Source: a bacterium
GTDB lineage: Bacteria; Bacillota; Clostridia; Lachnospirales; Lachnospiraceae
Length of the DNA stretch: 64,000 bases
Assembly: GCA_023663725.1 (NCBI GenBank)
Contig: JAMPGX010000014.1
Coordinates: 35,890 to 99,889, forward strand
Direction of reading: 5' to 3'
The notes under the pieces were generated by a model. The model made no database searches. It had not been told where the DNA came from and saw only the letters and a program-made list of their open reading frames with translations. Of this stretch, positions 34,203 to 42,295 are shown piece after piece. A program made the position numbers and the translations under genes. How positions within the stretch are numbered: position 1 is the first letter of the stretch; the number at the start of each line of letters is the position of its first letter.

Positions 34203-35024
34203 TTACTGCAGTAAGGAAAGTACGCCCTGGTTAGCCTGATTAGACTGTGCCAGCATAGCCTGACCTGCCTGAGCCAGAATATTGTTGTTGGAGTACTTAA
34301 CCATCTCAGAAGCCATATCGGTATCACGGATACGGGACTCAGCTGCTGTGGTGTTCTCAACAACGTTATCCAAGTTGCTGATGGTGTGCTCCAGACGATT
34401 CTGAATAGCACCCAGGTTAGCACGCTGCTCACTCAGAGTCTTGATTGCCTTCTTAACAGAAGTGATCGCTGTCTTAGCCTTGCTCTGGGTACCTACAGAA
34501 ACTGTGGCAATACTCAGACCAGCTGTACCCAAGCTTGCAATGGTAACATTGATCGCATTGCTAGCGGTTCCCTCAGCACCTACCTGAAGTCCTACCTTGG
34601 AGAAAGAACCATCCAGCAGCATCTTCTCGTTGAAAGTGGTGGTCTCCTGTACACGGTCGATCTCGGAAAGCAGATTGTCAACTTCCTTCTGGATGTACTG
34701 CAGATCGTCGGAAGACTGGTTCGTGCCGTTAGCAGCCTTAACTGCCAGCTCGTTCATTCTCTGCAGCATATCATGCACTTCATTCAGAGCACCTTCTGCT
34801 GTCTGTACGCAGGATACGCCATCCTGTGCATTCAGGGAAGCCTGGGACAGACCTCTCACCTGACGTCTCATCTTCTCACTGATAGCCAAGCCAGCAGCGT
34901 CGTCAGCTGCACGGTTGATCTTGTAGCCGGAAGATAACTTCTCGGTGGATTTGGACTGGCTAGATGCTGTCAAGCCAAGCATTCTGTTAGAGTTTACTGC
35001 GCGTAAGTTGTGTTGTACTACCAT
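34203..35024 (-). CDS. fliC2: Flagellin, short form
   Basis: A 273-residue flagellin consisting essentially of D0 and D1. The N-terminus MVVQHNLRAVNSNRML and LSSGYKINRAADDAAGLAIS and the C-terminus RLEHTISNLDNVVENTTAAE to GQAMLAQSNQANQGVLSLLQ are canonical; only about 60 residues lie between. It is likely the major filament protein, being driven by two tandem sigma-28 promoters and preceded by AAGGAGGAATATATT. Compared with fliC1 its codon use is more biased, as expected for a highly expressed gene. Confidence 0.97.
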   Translation of the reverse strand: MVVQHNLRAVNSNRMLGLTASSQSKSTEKLSSGYKINRAADDAAGLAISEKMRRQVRGLSQASLNAQDGVSCVQTAEGALNEVHDMLQRMNELAVKAANGTNQSSDDLQYIQKEVDNLLSEIDRVQETTTFNEKMLLDGSFSKVGLQVGAEGTASNAINVTIASLGTAGLSIATVSVGTQSKAKTAITSVKKAIKTLSEQRANLGAIQNRLEHTISNLDNVVENTTAAESRIRDTDMASEMVKYSNNNILAQAGQAMLAQSNQANQGVLSLLQ

Positions 35025-35049
35025 AATATATTCCTCCTTGAATTTTTTA

Positions 35050-35067
35050 CGCCGCTTCCTTGCGGCG
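35050..35067 (-). promoter_or_regulatory. CsrA-type hairpin in fliC2 leader
   Basis: CGCCGC and GCGGCG form a six-pair stem that displays AAGGAA in its loop, about 20 bases before the ribosome binding site AAGGAGGA. A GGA in a hairpin loop together with a second at the ribosome binding site is the arrangement bound by CsrA in the Bacillus hag leader. Confidence 0.5.
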
Positions 35068-35211
35068 GATATTTGCTTGCCGTTCCTTCGATTCGCACGT
35101 ATCGTTCTCCCGGCAAATGTTACTGTAATCTCCTCCTGATTGTGCGGATCAGTTCTTGATTACATTGGGGGTAAGCTCTGAACTTTCGTTCATTTGCTTT
35201 ACTTGTTATGT

Positions 35212-35238
35212 ATATCGGTGGCTTTTTGGAAAACTTTA
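35212..35238 (-). promoter_or_regulatory. Sigma-28 promoter 1 of fliC2
   Basis: TAAA (35238-35235), exactly 15 bases, then ACCGATAT (35219-35212). Leader length would be about 180 bases. Confidence 0.85.
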
Positions 35239-35302
35239 GAGGCTATAGAAAAATTTTTCTATTTTTTGCTTCTGCGCTTCCCCTGTCCTTCCGACATATA
35301 CT

Positions 35303-35329
35303 ATATCGGTGGATCTCGAAAATACTTTA
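35303..35329 (-). promoter_or_regulatory. Sigma-28 promoter 2 of fliC2
   Basis: TAAA (35329-35326), exactly 15 bases, then ACCGATAT (35310-35303). The TAA of the -35 element is also the stop codon of the upstream XRE gene. Confidence 0.85.
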
Positions 35330-35824
35330 GGGCTTCTGTGCATTTTCTCCCAAGGTCTGTTTCAATTGCTCAATTTCCTGCGCCTGCTGGTCTATCAACT
35401 GCTTCTGGCGCTCCAGCTCCTGCCTCTGACGTTCGAGAACCTGCTTCTGGCGGCTGATCAGACGATTCTTCTGAGGCACCTCCTCATCACAGGTCTTTAC
35501 CATATTCAGATATCTGGTCAACTGTCTGCGGCCCGCGTTCGAAAGCTCAAGCATGGTATTCAGGGCCGTACCGATCGTGTAGTTACCCACCAGCTCCACG
35601 TTGAGACTGTCTATTGATATCGTGTTGTCCGTCAGCTCCAGCAGATAGTCCGTCGTAACGTGAAAATATTCGGCAAATTTGCATAAGGTCTGCAGATCCG
35701 GATAATGTATGCCGTTTTCGTAATTGGAGATCGTACCGATGGATACGCCAAGGTATTCCGCCAACTGCTTTTGATAGATTCCTCTTTCTGATCTGAGCTG
35801 AAATAATCTTTCGCCAAAGTTCAT
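35327..35824 (-). CDS. XRE-family regulator with coiled-coil tail
   Basis: A 165-residue protein. Residues 1-66 are a Cro/C1-type helix-turn-helix (QLAEYLGVSIGTISNYENG). A middle segment (66-110) has TLNxMLELSNAGRRQLTRYL character, and residues 120-160 form a Q/E/R-rich coiled coil (RQKQVLERQRQELERQKQLI) likely to mediate oligomerisation. It is a tandem paralogue of the gene 21 bases upstream and lies immediately before the fliC2 promoters, so control of flagellin or of the island is plausible but unproven. Confidence 0.8.
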   Translation of the reverse strand: MNFGERLFQLRSERGIYQKQLAEYLGVSIGTISNYENGIHYPDLQTLCKFAEYFHVTTDYLLELTDNTISIDSLNVELVGNYTIGTALNTMLELSNAGRRQLTRYLNMVKTCDEEVPQKNRLISRQKQVLERQRQELERQKQLIDQQAQEIEQLKQTLGENAQKP

Positions 35825-35845
35825 AATGTCCTTATCCCCCGTATC

Positions 35846-36337
35846 TTAGTCCTGATTCTCTTCCGCCCCCTCGCGCTGCTGCTCTAATTGTTCCTTGAGC
35901 CTGCCAATCTCTCTGGCCTGACGCACGATTGTACGCCCCTGCCGCTCGATCATCTGCTTCTGTCTGTTGAGCATCTGATTCTTGCGGGGAAGCTCTTCAT
36001 CACACGTCTGAATCATCGTGAGATATTTGACTATCTTCTTGCGGCTGGAACGCGGCAATGCCGCAATGGTGTTCAGGACGCTCCCTATTGTGTACCCGTC
36101 CGCCAATTCGATGTTCAGGCAATCAACGGACAAGGTATTGTCGGTAAGATCCAGCAGATAATCCGTCGTGACCTGAAAATACTCAGCAAACTTACACAAG
36201 GTATCCAGATCTGGAAGGTGGATGCTATTCTCATAATTAGAAATCGTGCCAATAGACACCTGCAGATATTCCGCCAATTGCCTCTGATAGATACCTCTTC
36301 CTGTTCTCAGCTGATAAAGCCTTTCTCCAAAATTCAT
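35846..36337 (-). CDS. XRE-family regulator with coiled-coil tail
   Basis: A 163-residue paralogue of the following gene with nearly identical helix-turn-helix (QLAEYLQVSIGTISNYENS) and the same layout, but a diverged coiled coil (RQKQMIERQGRTIVRQAREI). ATG 36337 follows AGGAG. The two proteins may form heteromers. A vegetative promoter and two perfect palindromes lie in its leader. Confidence 0.8.
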   Translation of the reverse strand: MNFGERLYQLRTGRGIYQRQLAEYLQVSIGTISNYENSIHLPDLDTLCKFAEYFQVTTDYLLDLTDNTLSVDCLNIELADGYTIGSVLNTIAALPRSSRKKIVKYLTMIQTCDEELPRKNQMLNRQKQMIERQGRTIVRQAREIGRLKEQLEQQREGAEENQD

Positions 36338-36350
36338 GCAAACTCCTATC

Positions 36351-36368
36351 TGCCCGCTTTAGCGGGCA
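36351..36368. promoter_or_regulatory. Palindrome in XRE operon leader (possible operator)
   Basis: TGCCCGCTTTAGCGGGCA is an uninterrupted 18-base dyad just upstream of the ribosome binding site. It could be an autoregulatory site for the XRE pair or an RNA hairpin. Confidence 0.4.
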
Positions 36369-36381
36369 TTTATATCAGGAT

Positions 36382-36399
36382 GTGAAAATTTATTTTCAC
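36382..36399. promoter_or_regulatory. Second palindrome in XRE operon leader (possible operator)
   Basis: GTGAAAA, TTTA, TTTTCAC: an AT-rich dyad of 18 bases, 13 bases beyond the first palindrome and downstream of the promoter. Confidence 0.4.
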
Positions 36400-36446
36400 G
36401 CGGACTCCCACGTATATAATTCTCCCGCCTACAAATCCCTAGCATT

Positions 36447-36475
36447 ATTATAATACATTTTAAGGCCTTTATCAA
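36447..36475 (-). promoter_or_regulatory. Vegetative promoter of the XRE pair
   Basis: TTGATA (36475-36470) and a perfect TATAAT (36452-36447), spaced by 17 bases, giving a leader of about 100 bases. Confidence 0.8.
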
Positions 36476-36518
36476 CTGAATTTTTACAATTTATTACCAA
36501 ATTATACTTAAAATTCAA

Positions 36519-36552
36519 AAATCCCCCGAAACTTGTCGTTTGCGGGGGATTT
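36519..36552 (-). terminator. Terminator after rpsI
   Basis: AAATCCCCC and GGGGGATTT pair around a 16-base loop, with T residues following in the minus-strand direction. It ends the truA/rplM/rpsI transcript. Confidence 0.85.
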
Positions 36553-36565
36553 AAAACTGTAATTA

Positions 36566-36961
36566 TTATCTCTTGGAGAACTGAGGCGCACGTCTTGCAG
36601 CCTTCAGGCCATACTTCTTTCTCTCCTTCATACGGGGGTCTCTTGTCAGATATCCAGCCTTCTTCAGCGTGGGTCTGTAATCGGCGTCTGCCTGCAGCAG
36701 CGCTCTCGCCACACCGTGTCTGATGGCGCCGGCCTGACCAGTGTATCCGCCGCCCTTTACATTGACGATTACGTCAAACTTATCAACTGTCTCCGTAGCT
36801 ACCAGAGGCTGGCGAACGATGACCTTCAAGGTCTCCAGACCAAAGTAATCATCCATATCTCTCTTATTGATTGTCACATCACCCTTGCCGGGTACGAGGT
36901 ATACTCTTGCGATGGACTTCTTTCTTCTACCGGTTCCGTAGTATTTCGCTGTCTTAGCCAT
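36566..36961 (-). CDS. rpsI: 30S ribosomal protein S9
   Basis: 131 residues, full length. The N-terminal [16 protein letters not shown] and the C-terminal [21 protein letters not shown] region are diagnostic; the C-terminal SKR tail reaches the P-site tRNA in the 30S subunit. It is in the usual pair with rplM, which ends 28 bases upstream, and is followed by a clear terminator. Confidence 0.98.
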   Translation of the reverse strand: MAKTAKYYGTGRRKKSIARVYLVPGKGDVTINKRDMDDYFGLETLKVIVRQPLVATETVDKFDVIVNVKGGGYTGQAGAIRHGVARALLQADADYRPTLKKAGYLTRDPRMKERKKYGLKAARRAPQFSKR

Positions 36962-36988
36962 GATCTTATTTATTCTCCTTTCCGTCCC

Positions 36989-37417
36989 TTAGAATGTCAG
37001 CACTTCAGGCTTCTGAGCAGCATGCTTGTGCTCAGGTCCCGCATATACATGTAGCTTGGTGTACATCTGTCTTCCTAAGGGTCCCTTGGGCAGCATACCC
37101 TTGACCGCCAGCTCAATCACCTGCTCAGGCTTCTTGGCCAGCTTCTCCTTCAGAGGAGTCTCCTTCATGCCGCCTACATAGTCGGAATGATGATAATATA
37201 CCTTCTGCTCCAGCTTCTTGCCTGTGACCTTGATCTTCTCCGCGTTGATCACGATCACATAGTCCCCGCAATCCATATGAGGGGTAAAAATCGCCTTGTT
37301 CTTACCTCTGAGCACCTTGGCAACCTCAGAAGCCAGACGACCTAAGGTCTGATCCGCAGCATCTACTACATACCACTTTCTATCGATTGTGGCTGGACTA
37401 GCCATAAATGTTTTCAT
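36989..37417 (-). CDS. rplM: 50S ribosomal protein L13
   Basis: 142 residues. [36 protein letters not shown] and [12 protein letters not shown] are conserved L13 blocks. ATG 37417 lies seven bases after GGAGG; the in-frame GTG one codon upstream is not needed. L13 is an early assembly protein of the large subunit. A perfect-consensus promoter and a leader of about 190 bases precede the gene, which suggests autogenous control. Confidence 0.98.
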   Translation of the reverse strand: MKTFMASPATIDRKWYVVDAADQTLGRLASEVAKVLRGKNKAIFTPHMDCGDYVIVINAEKIKVTGKKLEQKVYYHHSDYVGGMKETPLKEKLAKKPEQVIELAVKGMLPKGPLGRQMYTKLHVYAGPEHKHAAQKPEVLTF

Positions 37418-37606
37418 CACATTACCTCCGTATTACATTGTCCATAGACTTGTTAGTCGACTTCTTCTCTTCCCTGGCCGCAGATGTCCGGCCACAGCCT
37501 GAGGAATTCCAAAGCCTGATTTATTTGCTTTATCCTGATGCCTTGTCGGGGCTTTGACTCGGCGCAGGAGAACTACCGCCAAACGGCGAACGAAGTCCGT
37601 CACAGT
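37418..37606 (-). promoter_or_regulatory. Structured leader of rplM-rpsI
   Basis: About 190 untranslated bases between the promoter and the ATG, with several dyads, including TGGCCG/CGGCCA. Leaders of rplM in Firmicutes bind L13 or act in feedback control; membership of that RNA family is inference and was not checked by covariance. Confidence 0.45.
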
Positions 37607-37611
37607 GATAT

Positions 37612-37640
37612 ATTATAGTCCAGGTTCGTCCGGCTGTCAA
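37612..37640 (-). promoter_or_regulatory. Consensus vegetative promoter of rplM-rpsI
   Basis: TTGACA (37640-37635), 17 bases, TATAAT (37617-37612): a perfect match to the sigma-A consensus. Confidence 0.9.
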
Positions 37641-37657
37641 TATGGTTTTTACATTTT

Positions 37658-38422
37658 TTACTGATATTCATATCTCACCAGCGTCAGCCCATGGGCCGGA
37701 GCCGTCGGGCCGGCCATGCGGCGGTCGCAGGCCGTCAGGATCGCCTTGATATCCTCCGGCCTGCGTTTGCCCTGTCCTACCTCCATCAGAGTTCCGGCAA
37801 TGATCCGTACCATGTTGTAGAGGAAGCCTCCGCCGCAGACACGTATCACGAGTTCCGGTCCCTCCTCCTCCAGCTCTATGGAATATATGCGCCGGACCGT
37901 GCTCTCCACCTGCGCTCCCGTCTGACAGAAGCTCTTAAAATCATGCTCCCCCACCAGGTATTGCGCCCCCTGTCGCATAGCGTCCACATCCAGCTTATAA
38001 TAGGTAAAATACGTGTAAAGTCTTCTGGTAGGCATGGCGAAAGTGCCTCTGTATATCCGGTATTCATAAGTCTTACGGCTCTCCACACGGCGGGGATGCC
38101 AGTCTGCTGGCACTTCACGAGAATCCTGTACCCGAATATCCTCCGGCAGGCGCTGATTCAGCGCATAGGAAATCTTGTCCGCTGGCATCCGTGCTACCGT
38201 GTCGAACACCGCGACATTGCCCAGCGCATGCACGCCGGCATCCGTGCGGCTTGCGCCGATGACCTGTATAGGTTCCTGCAGAAGCTGTGAGAGACAGCGA
38301 TTCAGCTCCCCTTCAATCGTCACCCCATTATCCTGCAACTGCCAGCCATGATAAGCCGTTCCATCATAGGCAACGATGAGTAGCACTCTCTTTTTATCCA
38401 TATCTCCGCCCATTATCCACAC
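37658..38422 (-). CDS. truA: tRNA pseudouridine(38-40) synthase
   Basis: About 250 residues. LLIVAYDGTAYHGWQLQ is the family N-terminus, GASRTDAGVHALGNVAVFDT holds the catalytic aspartate, and SFCQTGAQVESTVRRIY and GGGFLYNMVRIIAGTL complete the fold. It isomerises uridines 38-40 in tRNA anticodon stems. The start is uncertain: GTG 38422 has GGAG five bases upstream, ATG 38404 begins the conserved part, and the frame is open to 38461. It follows ecfT, the usual clostridial order. Confidence 0.93.
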   Translation of the reverse strand: MWIMGGDMDKKRVLLIVAYDGTAYHGWQLQDNGVTIEGELNRCLSQLLQEPIQVIGASRTDAGVHALGNVAVFDTVARMPADKISYALNQRLPEDIRVQDSREVPADWHPRRVESRKTYEYRIYRGTFAMPTRRLYTYFTYYKLDVDAMRQGAQYLVGEHDFKSFCQTGAQVESTVRRIYSIELEEEGPELVIRVCGGGFLYNMVRIIAGTLMEVGQGKRRPEDIKAILTACDRRMAGPTAPAHGLTLVRYEYQ

Positions 38423-38488
38423 ATTTTCTCCGCTCTTTTTATACAACCTCCAAGACTTCACCCTGTGTGAAGCGCCGCGGCAAGTGGC

Positions 38489-39289
38489 CTACAGCAGCAC
38501 TCCAAGCGCCACCTTGCAGATCAGATACAGCGCGATACACAGATATGCCAGCCGATCCCTGCGCTGATAAATCAGGGGTTTCATCTTGGTCCGCCCCTCG
38601 CCGCCGCGGTAGCAGCGGGCTTCCATGGCCATAGCCAGGTCATTGGCTCTGCGGAAAGCGGAGATAAACAGCGGGACCAGCAACGGCACCATCGCCCTGG
38701 CACGCCTCCACAGATTACCGCTCTCAAAATCCGCACCCCTGGCAATCTGCGCCTTCATAATCTTGTCTGTCTCCTCCAGCAGAATAGGGATAAAACGCAG
38801 GGCAATGGACATAATCATAGCCACCTCATGAACGGGTACTCTGAAAAATTTCAGCGGACGAAGCCCCTTCTCCATTCCGTCCGTCAGATGATTAGGGGTG
38901 GTTGTCAGCGTCATGATGGATGAGCCGATGATCAGAAAGCACAGGCGTACAGCCATGAATACGGCATTATGCAGCCCCTCCTGGGTAATGGTCAGCTTCC
39001 AGAGACTCACCAGTTCTTCGCCGGGAGTCAAAAACAGGTTGAATACCACCGTAATCAACAGCAGGAACAAGATGGCCTTCATGCCCCTGACCATAAACCG
39101 AAAGGGAACATGAGAAAGACCGATCACCAGCGCCAGAAACAGCGCTGCCAGCAGATAACCGGCAATATTTTCATATATAAATAGGGAAACAATATACAGC
39201 AGGGTTCCCGCCAGCTTCACCCGTGGGTCGAGCCGATGGATGACAGACTCCGTCTGATAATATTGTCCCAGGGTAATATCTCTCAGCAT
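38489..39289 (-). CDS. ecfT: Energy-coupling factor transporter transmembrane protein EcfT
   Basis: 266 residues with about six hydrophobic segments. The start LGQYYQTESVIHRLDPRVKL is characteristic, and the two cytoplasmic A-R-G type coupling helices are represented by AQIARGADFESG and AMEARCYRGGEGRT. It connects the EcfA ATPases to various vitamin-binding S components. ATG 39289 follows GGAGTCTAAAG, overlapping the end region of ecfA2. Confidence 0.95.
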   Translation of the reverse strand: MLRDITLGQYYQTESVIHRLDPRVKLAGTLLYIVSLFIYENIAGYLLAALFLALVIGLSHVPFRFMVRGMKAILFLLLITVVFNLFLTPGEELVSLWKLTITQEGLHNAVFMAVRLCFLIIGSSIMTLTTTPNHLTDGMEKGLRPLKFFRVPVHEVAMIMSIALRFIPILLEETDKIMKAQIARGADFESGNLWRRARAMVPLLVPLFISAFRRANDLAMAMEARCYRGGEGRTKMKPLIYQRRDRLAYLCIALYLICKVALGVLL

Positions 39290-39291
39290 CT

Positions 39292-40176
39292 TTAGACTCC
39301 CTGTGCATCGTCGGCCGCTTTCGTTGTCGAAAGGCCTAATGCCTGCATGATCTCATCCGCTGCCTCCTGTATCGTGGCTGCAGTGGCAGCTACTGGCAGG
39401 CCGTTTTTCTTCAGCGTGCGTAGGATATAAGTGATCTGAGGAGCGCCCAGACCGATCTCCTCCAGTTCCCGATAACGTCCAAATATGTTCTTGGGAATAT
39501 CATCATAGACAATTCTGCCATGATTCATCACAATAATCCGGTCAACATACTCCGCCACGTCCTCCATGCTGTGACTGACCAACAGAATCGTCATCTGTGT
39601 CTCCGACTGCAGCTGCTTAATCTGATCCAGTATCTCCCTGCGACCCTTGGGATCCAAACCCGCGGTGGGTTCATCCAGAATCAGGACCTCAGGCTTCATG
39701 GCCAGCACACCGGCAATGGCAGCCCGACGTTTCTGCCCGCCGGATAACTCAAAGGGAGACTGAGAATACAACTCTTCCGGCAAGCCCACCCTGCGCAGAG
39801 CGTCGTAGGCCAACCGCTCCACCTCTTTCTTATTCAGTCCCATATTCTTCGGACCGAAGCATACATCTGAGAACACATCAGCCTCAAAAAGCTGATGCTC
39901 CGGATACTGGAATACCAGCCCTACCTTGCTGCGAAGCTCTCTTTTATCGTAATCTTTGGCATCAATGTCCTTATCCTGAAAATAGATATGGCCGCTGGTG
40001 GCTTTGAGCAATCCGTTCAGATGTTGCATCAGTGTGGACTTACCCGAGCCGGTGTGACCGATGATCCCGATAAACTGGCCCTGGGGAATGTCCAGACACA
40101 CATCGTCCAGGGCCTTGCGGGGCAATGGCGCATCTGGATCGTATATATAACTCACATGATCAACCCTCAGTGTCAT
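39292..40176 (-). CDS. ecfA2: Energy-coupling factor ATP-binding protein EcfA2
   Basis: 294 residues. Walker [11 protein letters not shown] loop [13 protein letters not shown] signature LSGGQKRR and Walker [13 protein letters not shown] are all present. ATG 40176 follows AGGAGG and overlaps the last 17 bases of ecfA1; the frame extends to 40224 without a site. With EcfA1 and EcfT it forms the shared module powering uptake of vitamins and metals. Confidence 0.95.
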   Translation of the reverse strand: MTLRVDHVSYIYDPDAPLPRKALDDVCLDIPQGQFIGIIGHTGSGKSTLMQHLNGLLKATSGHIYFQDKDIDAKDYDKRELRSKVGLVFQYPEHQLFEADVFSDVCFGPKNMGLNKKEVERLAYDALRRVGLPEELYSQSPFELSGGQKRRAAIAGVLAMKPEVLILDEPTAGLDPKGRREILDQIKQLQSETQMTILLVSHSMEDVAEYVDRIIVMNHGRIVYDDIPKNIFGRYRELEEIGLGAPQITYILRTLKKNGLPVAATAATIQEAADEIMQALGLSTTKAADDAQGV

Positions 40177-41068
40177 GGCTTCCTCCTGCTTCGACACATT
40201 CCCTCTCCTTTTCTGGCCATTCATAGCGCTTCAACGCATCCGCCAGCTCGTCAGCCGACAGAATCCCCTTGGGAAGCCTGAGCCCTCTTCGCTGCAGTTC
40301 ATAGGCCAGCAATGTCACCTGCGGCACATCCAGACGCAGTTCCTTCAATTTCTCCACCTGAGAGAATATCTCACGCGGCGTGCCTTCCATGGCAATCTGC
40401 CCATGATCCATAACATAGACATGATCCGCGCAGACCACCTCTTCCATAAAATGCGTGATCAGGATCACCGTGACCTTCTCCGCCCTGTTCAATTCCCTGA
40501 CCGCGCGGATTACCTCTTTCCGGCCGCTGGGGTCCAGCATGGCCGTCGGCTCGTCCAGCACGATGCACTGTGGATGCATGGCGAGCACGCCCGCGATGGA
40601 TACCCGCTGCTTCTGTCCTCCTGAAAGCTTATTGGGAGAGTGGCTGCGGTACTGATACATATCCACCGCATGCAGGCTCTCCTCCACTCTCCTCCAGATC
40701 TCCTCGGTGGGAACTCCCAGGTTCTCGGGGCCAAAGCCCACATCCTCCTCCACCAGCTGGCCGATAATCTGATTGTCGGGATTCTGAAATACCATACCCG
40801 CCCGCTGGCGAATCGCCCAGATCCGTTCCTCCTGCCTGGTGTCCATGCCGTCCACCCATACAGTGCCCTCCGTGGGCTGCAGAATCGCATTCATATGCTT
40901 GGCCAGAGTAGACTTGCCGGAACCATTGTGTCCGACAATGGCGACAAAGCTCCCCCGCCGTACGCGCAGAGACACATCGTCAACCGCCTTGATGCTGCCG
41001 TTTACATTGCCCTCATCATCGCGTTTCATATATTCATATACCAGGTTCTTGGTTTTCACAATACTCAT
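40160..41068 (-). CDS. ecfA1: Energy-coupling factor ATP-binding protein EcfA1
   Basis: 302 residues. Walker [11 protein letters not shown] loop VFQNPDNQI, signature LSGGQKQR and Walker [12 protein letters not shown] are intact. ATG 41068 lies nine bases after GAGG. The gene has its own vegetative promoter, separated from rplQ by a divergently oriented peptidase gene; in most relatives it directly follows rplQ. Confidence 0.95.
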   Translation of the reverse strand: MSIVKTKNLVYEYMKRDDEGNVNGSIKAVDDVSLRVRRGSFVAIVGHNGSGKSTLAKHMNAILQPTEGTVWVDGMDTRQEERIWAIRQRAGMVFQNPDNQIIGQLVEEDVGFGPENLGVPTEEIWRRVEESLHAVDMYQYRSHSPNKLSGGQKQRVSIAGVLAMHPQCIVLDEPTAMLDPSGRKEVIRAVRELNRAEKVTVILITHFMEEVVCADHVYVMDHGQIAMEGTPREIFSQVEKLKELRLDVPQVTLLAYELQRRGLRLPKGILSADELADALKRYEWPEKERECVEAGGSHDTEG

Positions 41069-41089
41069 GAATCTGTACCTCAAATACCT

Positions 41090-41118
41090 ATTCTACTAGA
41101 CTTGAATGATATTTACAA
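41090..41118 (-). promoter_or_regulatory. Vegetative promoter of the ecf operon
   Basis: TTGTAA (41118-41113), 17 bases, TAGAAT (41095-41090). It stands back to back with the promoter of the M15 peptidase, only 7 bases apart. Confidence 0.7.
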
Positions 41119-41125
41119 TAAAAAA

Positions 41126-41153
41126 TTGAAAAAACCTCCGGATATGCTATAAT
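41126..41153 (+). promoter_or_regulatory. Vegetative promoter of the M15 peptidase
   Basis: TTGAAA (41126-41131), 16 bases, TATAAT (41148-41153). Confidence 0.75.
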
Positions 41154-41205
41154 AAGTAAAACGCTTCGCGTTTAACTTATAAGCCACCACGCCATATATC
41201 CGGAG
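41136..41205 (+). repeat. Nested inverted repeats in the M15 peptidase leader
   Basis: An outer perfect dyad, CTCCGGATAT (41136-41145) and ATATCCGGAG (41196-41205), encloses an inner hairpin of 12 pairs with one mismatch (41153-41179). The left outer arm sits in the promoter spacer and the right outer arm covers the ribosome binding site, which suggests regulatory meaning. Confidence 0.6.
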
Positions 41206-41212
41206 AATAGAC

Positions 41213-42163
41213 ATGAATCATCAGCGGAATATACTGCTAAAAGGACTCGCTGCTATTGCGGCAGTGATTGTAATATGCTTCAGCATCAGCAAGCTTATTG
41301 GTATCGGCTCTCCGACACTGGATGACCTGGCCAAAGAATATCCACAGCCCACGGCCTCCCCCAGCGCGGACAGCGAACCCTCAGAGGAAAGCAGCTCTGC
41401 CACTGTAACTGAACCCGACAATACTGCATACCCTATAGAAACCCCTATGGAATCGAGCGACGCTATGTCAGCAGAACATCCACTGGACAATTCTCCCATC
41501 GCAGATATCCCTACTCTGACTGGAGCTTCTCTGAATGGGGAACAGATGGCATATGCACGGATTACCTGGAAGGATGGTTTCTACTATGAGCCTCTCTCAG
41601 AAGCCCTGGCCATGCATATCACAGGTATATCCTATCCCGAAGATATTGAGGATCCTGCGATCGCCCTTATGGACCTGTCCTATGTCCATGTGCTTCATTA
41701 TAACTTTGAGGGGGAATCCGCCGAAGGAGAACTGATCTGCAATCAGGCCATTGCTCAGGACCTGGTAGAGATCTTCTGGGAGCTCTATCAGGCGGAGTAT
41801 CAGATCGAAAGGATCCGCCTCATTGACGAATACGGCGGAGATGACGATCTGTCTATGGAGGATAACAACACCTCCTGCTTCAACTACCGGGTAGTGTCAG
41901 GTTCCACCAGCCTCTCCAAGCACGCCTACGGACTGGCTATTGATATCAATCCCCTGTATAATCCCTATATCACCTACAATAAAGATCAAACCTTCAACGT
42001 ATCCCCCGCCGCTGGAGAAGAGTATGCTGACCGCAGCAGGACTTTCCCCTACAAGATCGACGAGAACGATCTGTGCTACCGCCTTTTTAAAGAGCGCGGC
42101 TTCACCTGGGGCGGCGACTGGAATTCCTGCAAGGATTATCAGCATTTTCAGAAAACGCCGTAG
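41213..42163 (+). CDS. Membrane-anchored M15-family peptidase (D,D-carboxypeptidase-like)
   Basis: 316 residues. One N-terminal membrane segment (ILLKGLAAIAAVIVICFSI) is followed by a Pro/Ser/Glu-rich linker (40-100) and a C-terminal VanY/Peptidase_M15_4 domain. Zinc and catalytic residues are in SKHAYGLAIDINP and WGGDWNSCKDYQHF. It likely trims peptidoglycan stem peptides at the cell surface. ATG 41213 follows CGGAG. It is the only forward gene between the alpha operon and ecfA1 and looks like an insertion into this otherwise collinear cluster. Confidence 0.87.
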   Translation: MNHQRNILLKGLAAIAAVIVICFSISKLIGIGSPTLDDLAKEYPQPTASPSADSEPSEESSSATVTEPDNTAYPIETPMESSDAMSAEHPLDNSPIADIPTLTGASLNGEQMAYARITWKDGFYYEPLSEALAMHITGISYPEDIEDPAIALMDLSYVHVLHYNFEGESAEGELICNQAIAQDLVEIFWELYQAEYQIERIRLIDEYGGDDDLSMEDNNTSCFNYRVVSGSTSLSKHAYGLAIDINPLYNPYITYNKDQTFNVSPAAGEEYADRSRTFPYKIDENDLCYRLFKERGFTWGGDWNSCKDYQHFQKTP

Positions 42164-42179
42164 TCTCTCAAACTCTTAG

Positions 42180-42201
42180 GGGGCAAAAGTGACTTTGCCC
42201 C
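42180..42201 (+). terminator. Terminator after the M15 peptidase
   Basis: GGGGCAAA pairs with TTTGCCCC around a six-base loop, followed by TTGTATTT. Confidence 0.75.
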
Positions 42202-42223
42202 TTGTATTTCATGCTATATATTA

Positions 42224-42256
42224 AAAAAGGAATCCGCGCGAGGCAAATTCCTTTTT
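42224..42256 (-). terminator. Terminator after rplQ (symmetrical)
   Basis: AAAAAGGAAT and ATTCCTTTTT pair around 13 bases; T tracts occur on both strands, so it can also stop readthrough from the convergent peptidase gene. Confidence 0.8.
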
Positions 42257-42295
42257 CAACATTCTATAGCGTTAAATGTATTTACAACACACCCG

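Noticed and set aside
1-36337. Whole island as a prophage or integrative element
   Set aside because: No integrase, transposase, tRNA target, phage structural genes or flanking direct repeats were seen within the window.
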